Part shown: piece by piece, positions 9,292-17,588 of the stretch
Layout of the letters: each line of letters opens with the position of its first letter
Position numbering within the stretch: position 1 is the stretch's first letter
Notes under the pieces: generated by a model
What the model was told of the DNA's origin: nothing
Seen by the model: the letters and a program-made list of their open reading frames with translations, nothing else
Database searches by the model: none
DNA from: Maledivibacter sp.
Lineage (GTDB): Bacteria > Bacillota > Clostridia > Peptostreptococcales > Caminicellaceae
Length of the DNA: 44,150 nucleotides
Direction of reading: 5' to 3'
Assembly (NCBI GenBank): GCA_025210375.1
Contig: JAOASB010000042.1
Coordinates: forward strand, 1-44,150
Position numbers and translations under genes: made by a program

Positions 9292-10854
9292 CTATACTGT
9301 TTCACCATCCGACGCATATGCAGGCTCTAGTAACAATGAATTACCTGTCATCTCTTGGGGTTTTGATAATCCCATGAGCTGTAAAAGGGTTGGCGCTATA
9401 TCGGCTAGCTTACCTTCTGTAAGCTCATATTCCTTAGCGGCATTAATCAATATAAATGGCACTGGATTAGTAGAGTGTTTAGTTATAACATTCCCTTCTT
9501 CATCCAACATCTCATCGGAATTACCATGATCGGCGGTAATAGCAAGCTGACCACCCTTTTCTATTACTGCATGAACAACCTTAGCTACACATTCATCAAT
9601 TGTTTCTACAGCCTTTATAGCAGCTTCCATGACTCCCGTATGCCCTACCATATCTGGATTAGCATAGTTAACTATTATAACATCGTATATATCCTTATTT
9701 AATTCTTCCATCAATTTATCGGTTACTTCATAGGCACTCATTTCTGGCTGCATATCATAGGTTGCAACCTTTGGGGATGGGATCAATACCCTATTTTCCC
9801 CTTTATTCGGTTCTTCTACACCTCCGTTGAAGAAGAATGTTACATGGGCATATTTTTCGGTCTCAGCAATGCGAAGCTGGTTAAGCCCATGATCACATAT
9901 ATATTCTCCAAATGTATTAGCTAAAGATTGTGGAGGATATGCTAAACTAACATTTGGAAGTGTAGCATCGTATTGTGTCATACATATATAATTTACAGGG
10001 AAATAACCCTTGGCCCTTTCAAAGCCATCAAAGGCTGGATCTACAAAGGCCCTACTTATCTCCCTAGCTCTATCGGGTCTAAAGTTAAACATGATTACGG
10101 AATCCTTTGGTGAAACTGTAGCTACGGGCTTATCATTTTCTAGGATAACGGTGGGCTTTACAAATTCATCAAGTATATCCTCAGCATAGGACTTTTCCAC
10201 AGCTTCCACGGCACAGTTAGCCCTCTCACCTTCACCTAAAGTCATGGCATCATAGGCAAGCTTTACTCTTTCCCATCTTTTATCACGATCCATTGCATAA
10301 TATCTTCCCGATACCGTAGCTATTTTTCCTATACCAATCTCCTGCATCCTTTGTTCTAATTCCTTGATATACCCAGCAGCACTTGATGGCGGTACATCTC
10401 TACCATCTAAGAAGCAATGTATATATACCTTTGAAAGTCCCTTACTCTTAGCAAGCTTTAATAGTGCATATAGATGGGTAATGTGACTGTGAACTCCTCC
10501 ATCGGATAGTAGTCCCCAGAGATGAAGGGCTGATCCATTCTCTTTTACACTATTCATCGCTTCATTTAAAGCCCTATTTTCAAAAAAATCTCCATCGCTT
10601 ACGGCTTTAGTTATGCGTGTAAAATCTTGATATACAATTCTTCCAGCCCCAATATTAAGATGTCCTACCTCGGAGTTGCCCATTTGTCCATCTGGAAGTC
10701 CTACATCCAATCCACTTGCCTTAAGCTTTACGTTAGGATACTTTTCAAAATAACTATCTAGATTAGGAGTATTAGCTGCTTTTACTGCATTACCATAGGC
10801 CTTTTCATTTATTCCATAACCATCTAAAATCATCAATACCGTTGGCTTTCTCAT
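9292..10854 (-). CDS. gpmI: 2,3-bisphosphoglycerate-independent phosphoglycerate mutase
   Basis: 520 residues, full length for the alkaline-phosphatase-superfamily glycolytic enzyme that interconverts 3- and 2-phosphoglycerate using two manganese ions. The N-terminal metal motif (LMILDGYGI), the catalytic serine motif ([14 protein letters not shown]), and the C-terminal metal motifs ([12 protein letters not shown] and [11 protein letters not shown]) are all intact. In many Clostridia this gene ends the gap-pgk-tpi operon; here it stands alone with its own terminator. A strong AAAGGAGG ribosome binding site precedes ATG 10854. Confidence 0.97.
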   Translation of the reverse strand: MRKPTVLMILDGYGINEKAYGNAVKAANTPNLDSYFEKYPNVKLKASGLDVGLPDGQMGNSEVGHLNIGAGRIVYQDFTRITKAVSDGDFFENRALNEAMNSVKENGSALHLWGLLSDGGVHSHITHLYALLKLAKSKGLSKVYIHCFLDGRDVPPSSAAGYIKELEQRMQEIGIGKIATVSGRYYAMDRDKRWERVKLAYDAMTLGEGERANCAVEAVEKSYAEDILDEFVKPTVILENDKPVATVSPKDSVIMFNFRPDRAREISRAFVDPAFDGFERAKGYFPVNYICMTQYDATLPNVSLAYPPQSLANTFGEYICDHGLNQLRIAETEKYAHVTFFFNGGVEEPNKGENRVLIPSPKVATYDMQPEMSAYEVTDKLMEELNKDIYDVIIVNYANPDMVGHTGVMEAAIKAVETIDECVAKVVHAVIEKGGQLAITADHGNSDEMLDEEGNVITKHSTNPVPFILINAAKEYELTEGKLADIAPTLLQLMGLSKPQEMTGNSLLLEPAYASDGETV

Positions 10855-11014
10855 TTTCGTCCTCCTTTAATTCATATACATAAATATAATCTAATACTAT
10901 TATATTTGAATTTTTATATTAGGTCAATCTATGCCCTAAGGGTCACACATAGTCCACATGCGGATAAATTACACTTGCCTAAGTTTATTATACATTCTAC
11001 TTATGTAATATCCT

Positions 11015-11043
11015 AAAAAAAAAACTAAATCACTATAATGATT
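11015..11043 (-). terminator. Terminator of the yabE-rnmV-rsmA operon
   Basis: Minus strand: CTGAATCA pairs with TGATTTAG (8 bp, one G·T) around a 6-nt loop, followed by TTTTTTTTTT. The hairpin includes the rsmA stop codon. Confidence 0.75.
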
Positions 11044-11926
11044 CAGTCTTAATGTTGTTTATCTTTAATATATCATTAATATTATTTGAAAGTGTAGCAA
11101 ACTCTTCTATAGTAAGGCTTTCTCCCCTTCTCTTAGGGTCTATATCACTTATCTCAAGAGCTTGTTTAATCTCTTCCTTATTTAATCCAAGATCGCTAAA
11201 GGATAATGAGTTTAGTAGAGTTTTTCTTCTTTTGGCAAAGGATGCCCTTACCACATTAAAAAAGATTTTTTTATCCGCAACATTTACCTGTGGATTATCC
11301 AGTACCTTTAACCTTATAACTGTGGATTCCACATTTGGATTGGGGATAAATACAGATCTAGGCACCCTAGTTACAATCTCAGGTTCACAGTAATACTGCA
11401 CAGCCACTGAAAGAGAACCATAATCCTTAGTACTTGGCTTTGCCTTAAGTCTATCGGCGACCTCTTTCTGTACCATTACTACTATATCCTTTACGGGAAT
11501 CTCTTCTTCTAAGAATTTCATTATAATAGGTGTTGTAACATAGTAGGGAAGGTTGGCCACAACTTTAATCTGACTGCCACCAAATCTGTTTTCGATCAAT
11601 TCCTTCAAATCAAGGGCTAAGACATCAGAATTAATGACCTCAATATCATCATAATCCTTTAGGGTCTCTTCCAATATAGGAATTAGAGTTTTATCTATTT
11701 CTATAGCCAATACCTGTTTTGCTTCCTCGGCTAAGTACTGCGTGAGGGTTCCTATTCCAGGACCAACCTCTACAACTATATCATCCTTAGTGATTTCAGC
11801 TCCACGGATTATTTTATATATAATATTTTCATCTATTAAAAAATTTTGACCTAGACTTTTAGAAAATCTAAAGCCATATTTTCCTACAATTTCTTTAGTT
11901 CTTTTAGGCGACGATAGCTTTTCCAT
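11033..11926 (-). CDS. rsmA: 16S rRNA (adenine1518-N6/adenine1519-N6)-dimethyltransferase
   Basis: 297 residues, the typical KsgA/RsmA length. It dimethylates two adjacent adenines in the 3'-terminal hairpin of 16S rRNA with S-adenosylmethionine during small subunit maturation. The SAM motif I (VEVGPGIGTLT), the acidic motif II (LAIEIDK) and the catalytic NLPYYVTTPI motif are present, with the C-terminal helical domain (FAKRRKTLLNSL). It follows rnmV by 15 nt, the conserved Firmicute order. Ribosome binding site GCAGGGA precedes ATG 11926. Confidence 0.97.
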   Translation of the reverse strand: MEKLSSPKRTKEIVGKYGFRFSKSLGQNFLIDENIIYKIIRGAEITKDDIVVEVGPGIGTLTQYLAEEAKQVLAIEIDKTLIPILEETLKDYDDIEVINSDVLALDLKELIENRFGGSQIKVVANLPYYVTTPIIMKFLEEEIPVKDIVVMVQKEVADRLKAKPSTKDYGSLSVAVQYYCEPEIVTRVPRSVFIPNPNVESTVIRLKVLDNPQVNVADKKIFFNVVRASFAKRRKTLLNSLSFSDLGLNKEEIKQALEISDIDPKRRGESLTIEEFATLSNNINDILKINNIKTESL

Positions 11927-11941
11927 AGTATCCCTGCTTTA

Positions 11942-12475
11942 CTAAATTTTTTTAACAGCATTTTCAAATTCTTCTCTTGTAATTCCATAGTTATTCAATC
12001 TATTTAGGAATTGTTTTGAATTTCCATATCCTATACCAAGCAGCTTGCCAAGTTTATCTCGTCTCTTGGAAGCATTAGGTAGCCCCTCTAAATCATGAAT
12101 AATAAGATCAATCTTTTTAAATTCATTTCTCTTCTCATTCACTTCACTTCTTACCTTTGAAAGGGCTTCTTTTATGCTTTGGGGTGTAGCATTTTCTATA
12201 CCTATGTCATTATCCTTAATGGCCTCCTGCCTAGGCAAAAAAGCATGTTTGCAGCCCTTTACTTTACTGGAAATAGTCCTTCTGATTGTTTCACCTGCAA
12301 AATCCGGGTCTGTAAAAATTATTACGCCCTTTCTCTTTTGAGCGAATTTAATCCTTTTTATGGTCTCATTTGTGATTCCAAAGCCATGGGTAATAATTAT
12401 TTCTGCATCCACTGCTTTTTTAACAGCCGCTACATCATCTTTTCCTTCTACAACTATTACTTCATTTATTATCAT
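11942..12475 (-). CDS. rnmV: Ribonuclease M5
   Basis: About 177 residues. A TOPRIM domain endonuclease that makes the final cuts in 5S rRNA precursor. The TOPRIM glutamate (VVVEGKDD) and the DxD motif (FTDPDFAGETI) are visible, and the C-terminal helical part (LGIGYGNSKQFLNRLNNYGITREEF) matches the family. The longer frame begins with GTG at 12481 inside the GCGAGGTAG ribosome binding site region. ATG 12475 has the better spacing and gives MIINEVIVVEGKDD. It sits between yabE and rsmA as in Bacillus subtilis. Confidence 0.95.
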   Translation of the reverse strand: MIINEVIVVEGKDDVAAVKKAVDAEIIITHGFGITNETIKRIKFAQKRKGVIIFTDPDFAGETIRRTISSKVKGCKHAFLPRQEAIKDNDIGIENATPQSIKEALSKVRSEVNEKRNEFKKIDLIIHDLEGLPNASKRRDKLGKLLGIGYGNSKQFLNRLNNYGITREEFENAVKKI

Positions 12476-12501
12476 ATACACTACCTCGCAAACATAGTTT
12501 C

Positions 12502-13539
12502 CTAATCCAATATATAAACCTTTACATTTCTACGGCCAAATCTATAGACCTTCTTAGGATCTTCCATAAATAGATCTATTTTCTTCCCCTTTATGGCTCC
12601 ACCTGTATCCTCAGCTGAAGCAAATCCATAATCCGCCCATCCATCTAAGGATTCCACGTAAAGCTTTGTCCCCAATGAAATAACTCTAGGATCTACAGCT
12701 ACAACCCCTGGTCTTGCCCTAGTTCCACTTCGTGTGATTCCATACTGAGGGTGATCTGGAGTTTTTCCACAGCTCTCAACTGTAAGATCATATGCAGTTG
12801 CTGACATTATTAATACCTTCTTATACCTCACAGGTTGACCCCTAGATGCTACAAAATACTTCTCAGAACCCTGTTCTACCAATTTATCTACCGGTTCTTT
12901 TATTATATTTTCATTTATTATCTCTTTGACGGCTTCTACTCCATTTTCATAAACTATTTTGTACTCTACTTCCTTTTTACCGTTTTCTCCATCCCTTTTT
13001 TTCTTTATAGCTCCGGCTTTCATTTCATCATTGTATGTTATTACAGACCTATAGGGAATATCAATTACTTCCTTTACTACTTCCTCTTCAACTCTAATTA
13101 TATCAATTATATCCTTCGGGAGAATTTCCTGGTCTAGTGCTGGTCTAGTTTTATCCTTTTCCCCTAATTTTATATCATATTCCTTTAAAATATCCTCGAC
13201 CCTATTATATGCCGTTAATACATCCAAAGCCTTTTTGTCCACATTTATCTTTACTTCAAATGCCCTTTTAACCTCTATTACCATTCCATCCCTTAGCTTT
13301 GTATTTCTGTCAACACTTATCTGATCATGTTCACCCAGGGTAACTCCTGCTTTTTGAAGTGCTTTATCCACCTTAGAAGATAAAGTCTCTATTGTGATCT
13401 CTTGCCTATTATCTTTAATTACTATTTTCTTATTCAATATGGTTTCCATTGTGATTACAGTCAATAGCAACATAACTATCATTATAATAATTGTCGTTCT
13501 TTTCTTTAATACATATAGAAGCTTATTAAATAGCTCCAT
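12502..13539 (-). CDS. yabE: YabE-like G5 and 3D domain cell-wall protein
   Basis: 345 residues: an N-terminal membrane or signal segment (about 16-33), DUF348 repeats (about 45-160), a G5 domain (about 155-235), and a C-terminal 3D domain with YGITRSGTRARPGVVAVDPRVISLGTKLYV and the three Asp positions including EDTGGAIKGKKIDLFM. The 3D fold is that of Rpf2/MltA-type lytic transglycosylases, so it probably cleaves or remodels peptidoglycan outside the membrane. It is first of the yabE-rnmV-rsmA operon. AAGGAGG precedes ATG 13539, and a family B repeat lies 53 nt upstream. Confidence 0.93.
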   Translation of the reverse strand: MELFNKLLYVLKKRTTIIIMIVMLLLTVITMETILNKKIVIKDNRQEITIETLSSKVDKALQKAGVTLGEHDQISVDRNTKLRDGMVIEVKRAFEVKINVDKKALDVLTAYNRVEDILKEYDIKLGEKDKTRPALDQEILPKDIIDIIRVEEEVVKEVIDIPYRSVITYNDEMKAGAIKKKRDGENGKKEVEYKIVYENGVEAVKEIINENIIKEPVDKLVEQGSEKYFVASRGQPVRYKKVLIMSATAYDLTVESCGKTPDHPQYGITRSGTRARPGVVAVDPRVISLGTKLYVESLDGWADYGFASAEDTGGAIKGKKIDLFMEDPKKVYRFGRRNVKVYILD

Positions 13540-13589
13540 AGGTATACCTCCTTATATACAAACAATTCAAATTCTAGGGCCTTATTTTC

Positions 13590-13690
13590 CTTATAGAAAT
13601 TCCAGTCAAAACTTCAATTTATATATCAAAGGCTCTTAGAAGCTCTAAGCATTTTGATATGTATAAACTAGGATTCACTTGGGACTCTAT
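13590..13690 (-). repeat. Family B nested palindrome, copy 2 (upstream of yabE)
   Basis: Outer arms ATTTATATATCAAA (about 13617-13630) and TTTTGATATGTATAAA (13652-13667) pair. The inner stem is different in sequence from copy 1 (CTTAGAAGCTCTAAG) but occupies the same place. The edge nearest the gene is TATAGAAATTCCAGTCAAA (13592-13610), 53 nt from the yabE start. Confidence 0.75.
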
Positions 13691-14010
13691 ATATGGAAAA
13701 TTTATGGAATGGTCTCATAACTCACATTAGTCTATAACAAATAACTCCCTATGTCAAACATTATATATATTATGCTATTATTGACACAAAAACCCTATTG
13801 TATTCTAAAAGCAGTTTAAAGAATATATCATATTCCCCTAACATATTATTTATTTCCCGGGTAATTTTATATTTTCGACATAATACAAATGGATGTGAAG
13901 GCACATTTGTAGTTCTAAGGTCTAAGTGGTAAATTCAAAGTTTTTAGGTCATCCTGCTAGGTCACAAAAAAATTTAAAAGCCTTTTTGCACAGCTCAACT
14001 ATATATTTGT
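13691..14010. other. Intergenic stretch between repeats, no gene seen
   Basis: About 320 bp between the family B and family A copies, upstream of yabE and after tatD. It is AT-rich with no ORF preceded by a ribosome binding site and no RNA I recognise. It presumably holds the yabE promoter region or a remnant of further repeats. Confidence 0.5.
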
Positions 14011-14142
14011 ATTAATTGAGGAAATTGCATAACTCTTACTTGGCAGAATTGCATAATACATATGGTATGGCTTTGAAGAATTTTGGACTACATATGATAG
14101 ATAGTTTTTGTAGAAGGTAATTATGCAATTTGCTCAATTAAT
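14011..14142 (+). repeat. Family A MITE-like repeat, copy 2 (intact)
   Basis: The best preserved copy: 132 bp, with 22-bp terminal inverted repeats (14011-14032 and 14121-14142) that differ at one position. The core of each end is TGAGGAAATTGCATAA or TGAGCAAATTGCATAA. There is no ORF inside. The ATTAAT outer bases could be part of the repeat or a target duplication. It lies between tatD and yabE. Confidence 0.85.
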
Positions 14143-14162
14143 TTCTGATTTATGAATTAATA

Positions 14163-14930
14163 TTATTTTATACTGAAATATCTCTTTGCATTTTCAGCGG
14201 TTTTTTCTGCAACTTCCTCTATGGAAATGCCCTTGATCTCTGCTATTTTTTCAGCCACATATCTCACATAACTAGATTCATTTCTCTTACCCCTATATGG
14301 ATGGGGAGTCAAGTATGGGGAATCGGTCTCTATCATTAAATACTCCATGGGTATGGCTTCTACAACCTGTACAGCCTTTCTGGCATTTTTAAAGGTGATT
14401 GGCCCTGCAATAGAGATATAGGCTCCTTTTCTTATATATTGTTTAGCAAGCTCTGGACTACCTGAGTAGCAATGCATTAAAACTCCTGTATCAAAGGCTT
14501 GCTCTTCCTTTAATATATTCATGACTTCATTATTTGCGTCTCTATCGTGGATAATAATTGGTAAATTCACTTCTTTAGCAAGCTTTATCTGCTGTCTAAA
14601 CCATTTTCTTTGAATATCCCTAGGAGAGTTGTCATAATAAAAATCTAACCCTATTTCTCCTATGGCCCTTACCTTTGGCTTCTTTGCCAGTCCTTTTAAA
14701 AGCTGGAGCATCATGTCATCCATTGTTTCAGTATCATGGGGATGAACTCCAACGGCTGCATAAATCATATCGTATTTAGCAGCAAGTTCAACGGATCTTA
14801 CGGAGCTTTCAAAGTCTGCTCCAGGATTCATTATGTAGGATATTCCATTTTCCTTAGCTCTTTTTATTACCTCATCTCTGTCCTTATCAAATCTTGAATC
14901 ATCTAAATGTGCATGTGAATCGAATAACAT
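14163..14930 (-). CDS. tatD: TatD family metal-dependent DNase
   Basis: 255 residues from the chosen start. TIM-barrel amidohydrolase-type hydrolase with 3'-5' exonuclease activity in characterised members. Metal ligands are visible: FDSHAHLDD at the N-terminus, GEIGLDFYY, IIHDRD, MHCYSGS and ETDSPYLTPHPYRG. The longer frame to 14978 adds 16 unlikely residues; ATG 14930 has AAGGAGA about 6 nt upstream and starts at the family's normal MLFDSHAHLD. It follows metG, as in the B. subtilis metS-yabD order. Confidence 0.95.
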   Translation of the reverse strand: MLFDSHAHLDDSRFDKDRDEVIKRAKENGISYIMNPGADFESSVRSVELAAKYDMIYAAVGVHPHDTETMDDMMLQLLKGLAKKPKVRAIGEIGLDFYYDNSPRDIQRKWFRQQIKLAKEVNLPIIIHDRDANNEVMNILKEEQAFDTGVLMHCYSGSPELAKQYIRKGAYISIAGPITFKNARKAVQVVEAIPMEYLMIETDSPYLTPHPYRGKRNESSYVRYVAEKIAEIKGISIEEVAEKTAENAKRYFSIK

Positions 14931-15009
14931 ATTTTGATCTCCTTCCCTATATCTAATATATCGGAATCTATTTTTCATAGATGTAATTCCATATATTAGT
15001 AGTAGATAG

Positions 15010-15047
15010 ATATATAGCTAGCAGCAATAATGCTACTAGCTATATAT
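15010..15047. other. Long stem-loop between metG and tatD
   Basis: ATATATAGCTAGCAGCA (15010-15026) pairs with TGCTACTAGCTATATAT (15031-15047): 17 bp with one mismatch and a 4-nt loop, starting directly at the metG stop. On the minus strand no T-run follows, so it is not a standard terminator. It may protect or cleave the metG-tatD message, or be a weak terminator. Confidence 0.6.
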
Positions 15048-16984
15048 TAACTTACTGTGCTTCCACTTTCAATATCCGCTGTAACAAGATTTAGTTTATC
15101 TCCTGTGGTTGCAGCTAATATCATCCCTTGGGATTCAACTCCCCTAAGCTTTACTGGCTTTAGGTTAGCTACAAGCACTACCTTCATACCCACTAAATCC
15201 TCTGGCTTATAATGCTGTGCTATCCCTGATACTACCTGTCTTGTTTCATTTCCCACCTTAAGCTGAAGAACCAATAATTTATCTGCCTTTGGATGCTTTT
15301 CAGCCTTTATGACCTCAGCGACCTTTAAATCCACCTTTGAAAAGTCATCAATTGTGATTTCCGATTTAACTATTTCTTCTTTCTTTTTTTCTTTTTTCTT
15401 ATTTTTTTGCTCCTTTGATGCTTCGTCTTTAATTTCCTTTAATTTCTTTTGTATATCTATACGTCCAAATAATATCTCTGGTTTACCTAGCTTTGATCCA
15501 ACTTCTATACCATTAAATTCTGAAAGAGTTTCTAAACTAGTGGCAGTAGTATTTAATTGCCCCCATATTTTTTCGGCAGTCTCAGGTAAAAATGGATGAA
15601 GCATTACTGCGGAGAATCTTATTGATTCCAGTAGATTATATAGTACAGCTGCCAATCTACCCTTTTTATCGGGATCTTTTCCTAAAACCCAAGGCATTGT
15701 TTCATCTATATATTTATTACTTCTTCTTAAAAGTGTAAATATTTCGCTTATTGCATCGGCTACCCTAAGCTGATCCATCTTAGCTTCAACCTTTTTAGGT
15801 GTTTCAAGGGCAAGCTTTATAAGTTCGTCGTCTATGGCTTCCTTTTCAATAGGCTTTTCTACAGTCCCATCAAAATACTTGTTAACCATTGTAATAGTTC
15901 TATTCACAAGATTTCCTAAGATATTGGCAAGGTCTGAATTGATTCTTTCCATTATTAGCTCCCAGGTTATTACTCCATCTTGAGCGAATGGCATTTCATG
16001 TAATGAATAATATCTTACGGCATCTACTCCAAAATATTTGGCTAAATCATCGGCGTATATTACATTACCCTTTGACTTACTCATCTTTCCTTCTCCAACC
16101 AACATCCATGGATGACCAAAAACCTTTTTAGGTAGTGGTATATCAAGAGCCATAAGCATTATCGGCCAATAAATTGTGTGGAATCTCAATATATCCTTAC
16201 CTATTAAATGTACGTCTGCTGGCCAATATTTATTGTACCTGTCTCCATGGTTTCCATCGGTATCATATCCAATACCAGTGATGTAGTTAGATAAAGCATC
16301 TATCCATACATATACCACATGGTTCTCATCAAAGGTTACAGGTATTCCCCATTTAAAGGATGTTCTAGATACGCAAAGATCTTGAAGTCCTGGCTTTAGG
16401 AAGTTGTTAATCATTTCGTTTTTTCTGGATTCAGGTTGTATAAATTCTGGATTTTCTTCAATATGCTTCATCAATCTATCCTGATATTTACTTAACTTAA
16501 AAAAGTATGCTTCTTCTTTGGATTCCTTTACTGGTCTACCACAATCAGGACAATTTCCATCCACTAATTGGGACTCTGTCCAGAAGGATTCACATGGAGT
16601 ACAATAAAGTCCTTCATATTCTCCCTTGTATATATCTCCCTGATCATATAGTTTCTTAAATATCCTTTGTACTTGTTTTTCATGATCCTTATCAGTGGTT
16701 CTAATAAATTTGTCATAGCTTGTATTCATAAGATCCCATATTGATTTGATCTGCCCTGCTATATCATCCACAAATTCCTGAGGACTCTTACCTGCTTCCT
16801 TTGCTTTAATTTCAATTTTTTGACCATGCTCATCGGTTCCCGTCATAAAAAACACATCATAGCCGGATTGTCTCTTAAATCTGGCTATTGCATCTGCAAG
16901 AATAATCTCATATGTATTTCCTATATGAGGCTTACCAGATGTATATGCTATGGCGGTAGTAATATAATATTTTCCTTTGCTCAT
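15047..16984 (-). CDS. metG: Methionyl-tRNA synthetase
   Basis: 645 residues. It charges tRNA-Met with methionine. The class I signature is HIGN near residue 21 and KMSKS (GKMSKSKGN). A zinc knuckle is seen as CTPCESFW and CPDCGRP, the anticodon-binding helical domain follows, then a Lys/Glu-rich linker (KEQKNKKKEKKKEE) and a C-terminal tRNA-binding OB-fold domain (about 540-645), as in the MetS form of Firmicutes. It has its own promoter and a T-box leader (17015-17295) that should raise expression when uncharged tRNA-Met accumulates. A TAAGGAGG ribosome binding site precedes ATG 16984. Confidence 0.97.
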   Translation of the reverse strand: MSKGKYYITTAIAYTSGKPHIGNTYEIILADAIARFKRQSGYDVFFMTGTDEHGQKIEIKAKEAGKSPQEFVDDIAGQIKSIWDLMNTSYDKFIRTTDKDHEKQVQRIFKKLYDQGDIYKGEYEGLYCTPCESFWTESQLVDGNCPDCGRPVKESKEEAYFFKLSKYQDRLMKHIEENPEFIQPESRKNEMINNFLKPGLQDLCVSRTSFKWGIPVTFDENHVVYVWIDALSNYITGIGYDTDGNHGDRYNKYWPADVHLIGKDILRFHTIYWPIMLMALDIPLPKKVFGHPWMLVGEGKMSKSKGNVIYADDLAKYFGVDAVRYYSLHEMPFAQDGVITWELIMERINSDLANILGNLVNRTITMVNKYFDGTVEKPIEKEAIDDELIKLALETPKKVEAKMDQLRVADAISEIFTLLRRSNKYIDETMPWVLGKDPDKKGRLAAVLYNLLESIRFSAVMLHPFLPETAEKIWGQLNTTATSLETLSEFNGIEVGSKLGKPEILFGRIDIQKKLKEIKDEASKEQKNKKKEKKKEEIVKSEITIDDFSKVDLKVAEVIKAEKHPKADKLLVLQLKVGNETRQVVSGIAQHYKPEDLVGMKVVLVANLKPVKLRGVESQGMILAATTGDKLNLVTADIESGSTVS

Positions 16985-17014
16985 TTTTTATTCCTCCTTA
17001 TATGCCTTAATACA

Positions 17015-17295
17015 ACAAAAAAACCCCGTCCCCCATAAAGGGACGAGGATATCTCGCGTTACCACCCTAATTCATTATCATGTTGCCATAATAATCTCGG
17101 TAAGTGACTAGTCATCACCTTGCATTTATAACGGATGCAAACCCGATCTGACCTAATATAGGTACAAATTTCAGCCAGACAGTTTAGGGGCCATCTTCAG
17201 CATACTTTTTAGTGCCGGCTTTCACCTATAGATATAAACTTCATATCTCCCAGCTCTCTGTAACTAAATCCTATACTTACTCTTCCCATCATTAC
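17015..17295 (-). promoter_or_regulatory. T-box leader (tRNA-Met sensing) with terminator
   Basis: Read on the minus strand, the region has an AGAGAGCTGGG and GGTGAAAGCC Stem I pattern, a candidate ATG specifier codon in GAAGATGGCC (17194-17192), and the highly conserved T-box sequence GGGTGGTAACGCGAGA (within about 17053-17070). A terminator (GTCCC paired with GGGAC, then seven T) lies at 17015-17048. The ATG specifier agrees with the metG gene that follows. Confidence 0.93.
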
Positions 17296-17370
17296 CTTTA
17301 ATATATTGCTATATTAATTTTAAAGATAAACAGTTCTAAGTATTAATACTATGTATGATAGTATATTAAA

Positions 17371-17399
17371 AATATATATAATTATGTATATGTTGTCAA
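17371..17399 (-). promoter_or_regulatory. SigA promoter of the metG T-box transcript
   Basis: Minus strand TTGACA (17399-17394), 17-bp spacer, TATATT (17376-17371). It is placed about 70 nt before the first recognisable T-box stem. Confidence 0.7.
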
Positions 17400-17450
17400 G
17401 GTCTGTTGTGATAAGAATTTTAAATTTTTTAGTATTTTAAATGATTTATA

Positions 17451-17569
17451 AAATTGAATGATTGTGACTTAGCTAGGCTGTATTATATATGGTATAGCTT
17501 TGAGGATTTTAAAACTATATATAATATATACCTTTTATAGTAGATACCTATGCAATTTGCTCCATTATT
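17451..17569 (+). repeat. Family A MITE-like repeat, copy 3 (left end degraded)
   Basis: Shares GGTATAGCTTTGAGGATTTT-type core and the ATGCAATTTGCTC right terminus with copies 1, 2 and 4. The left terminal repeat is eroded to AAATTG. It lies between the metG promoter and the 3' end of the GGDEF-EAL gene. Confidence 0.7.
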
Positions 17570-17588
17570 AATCTTTAACATCATGGTT

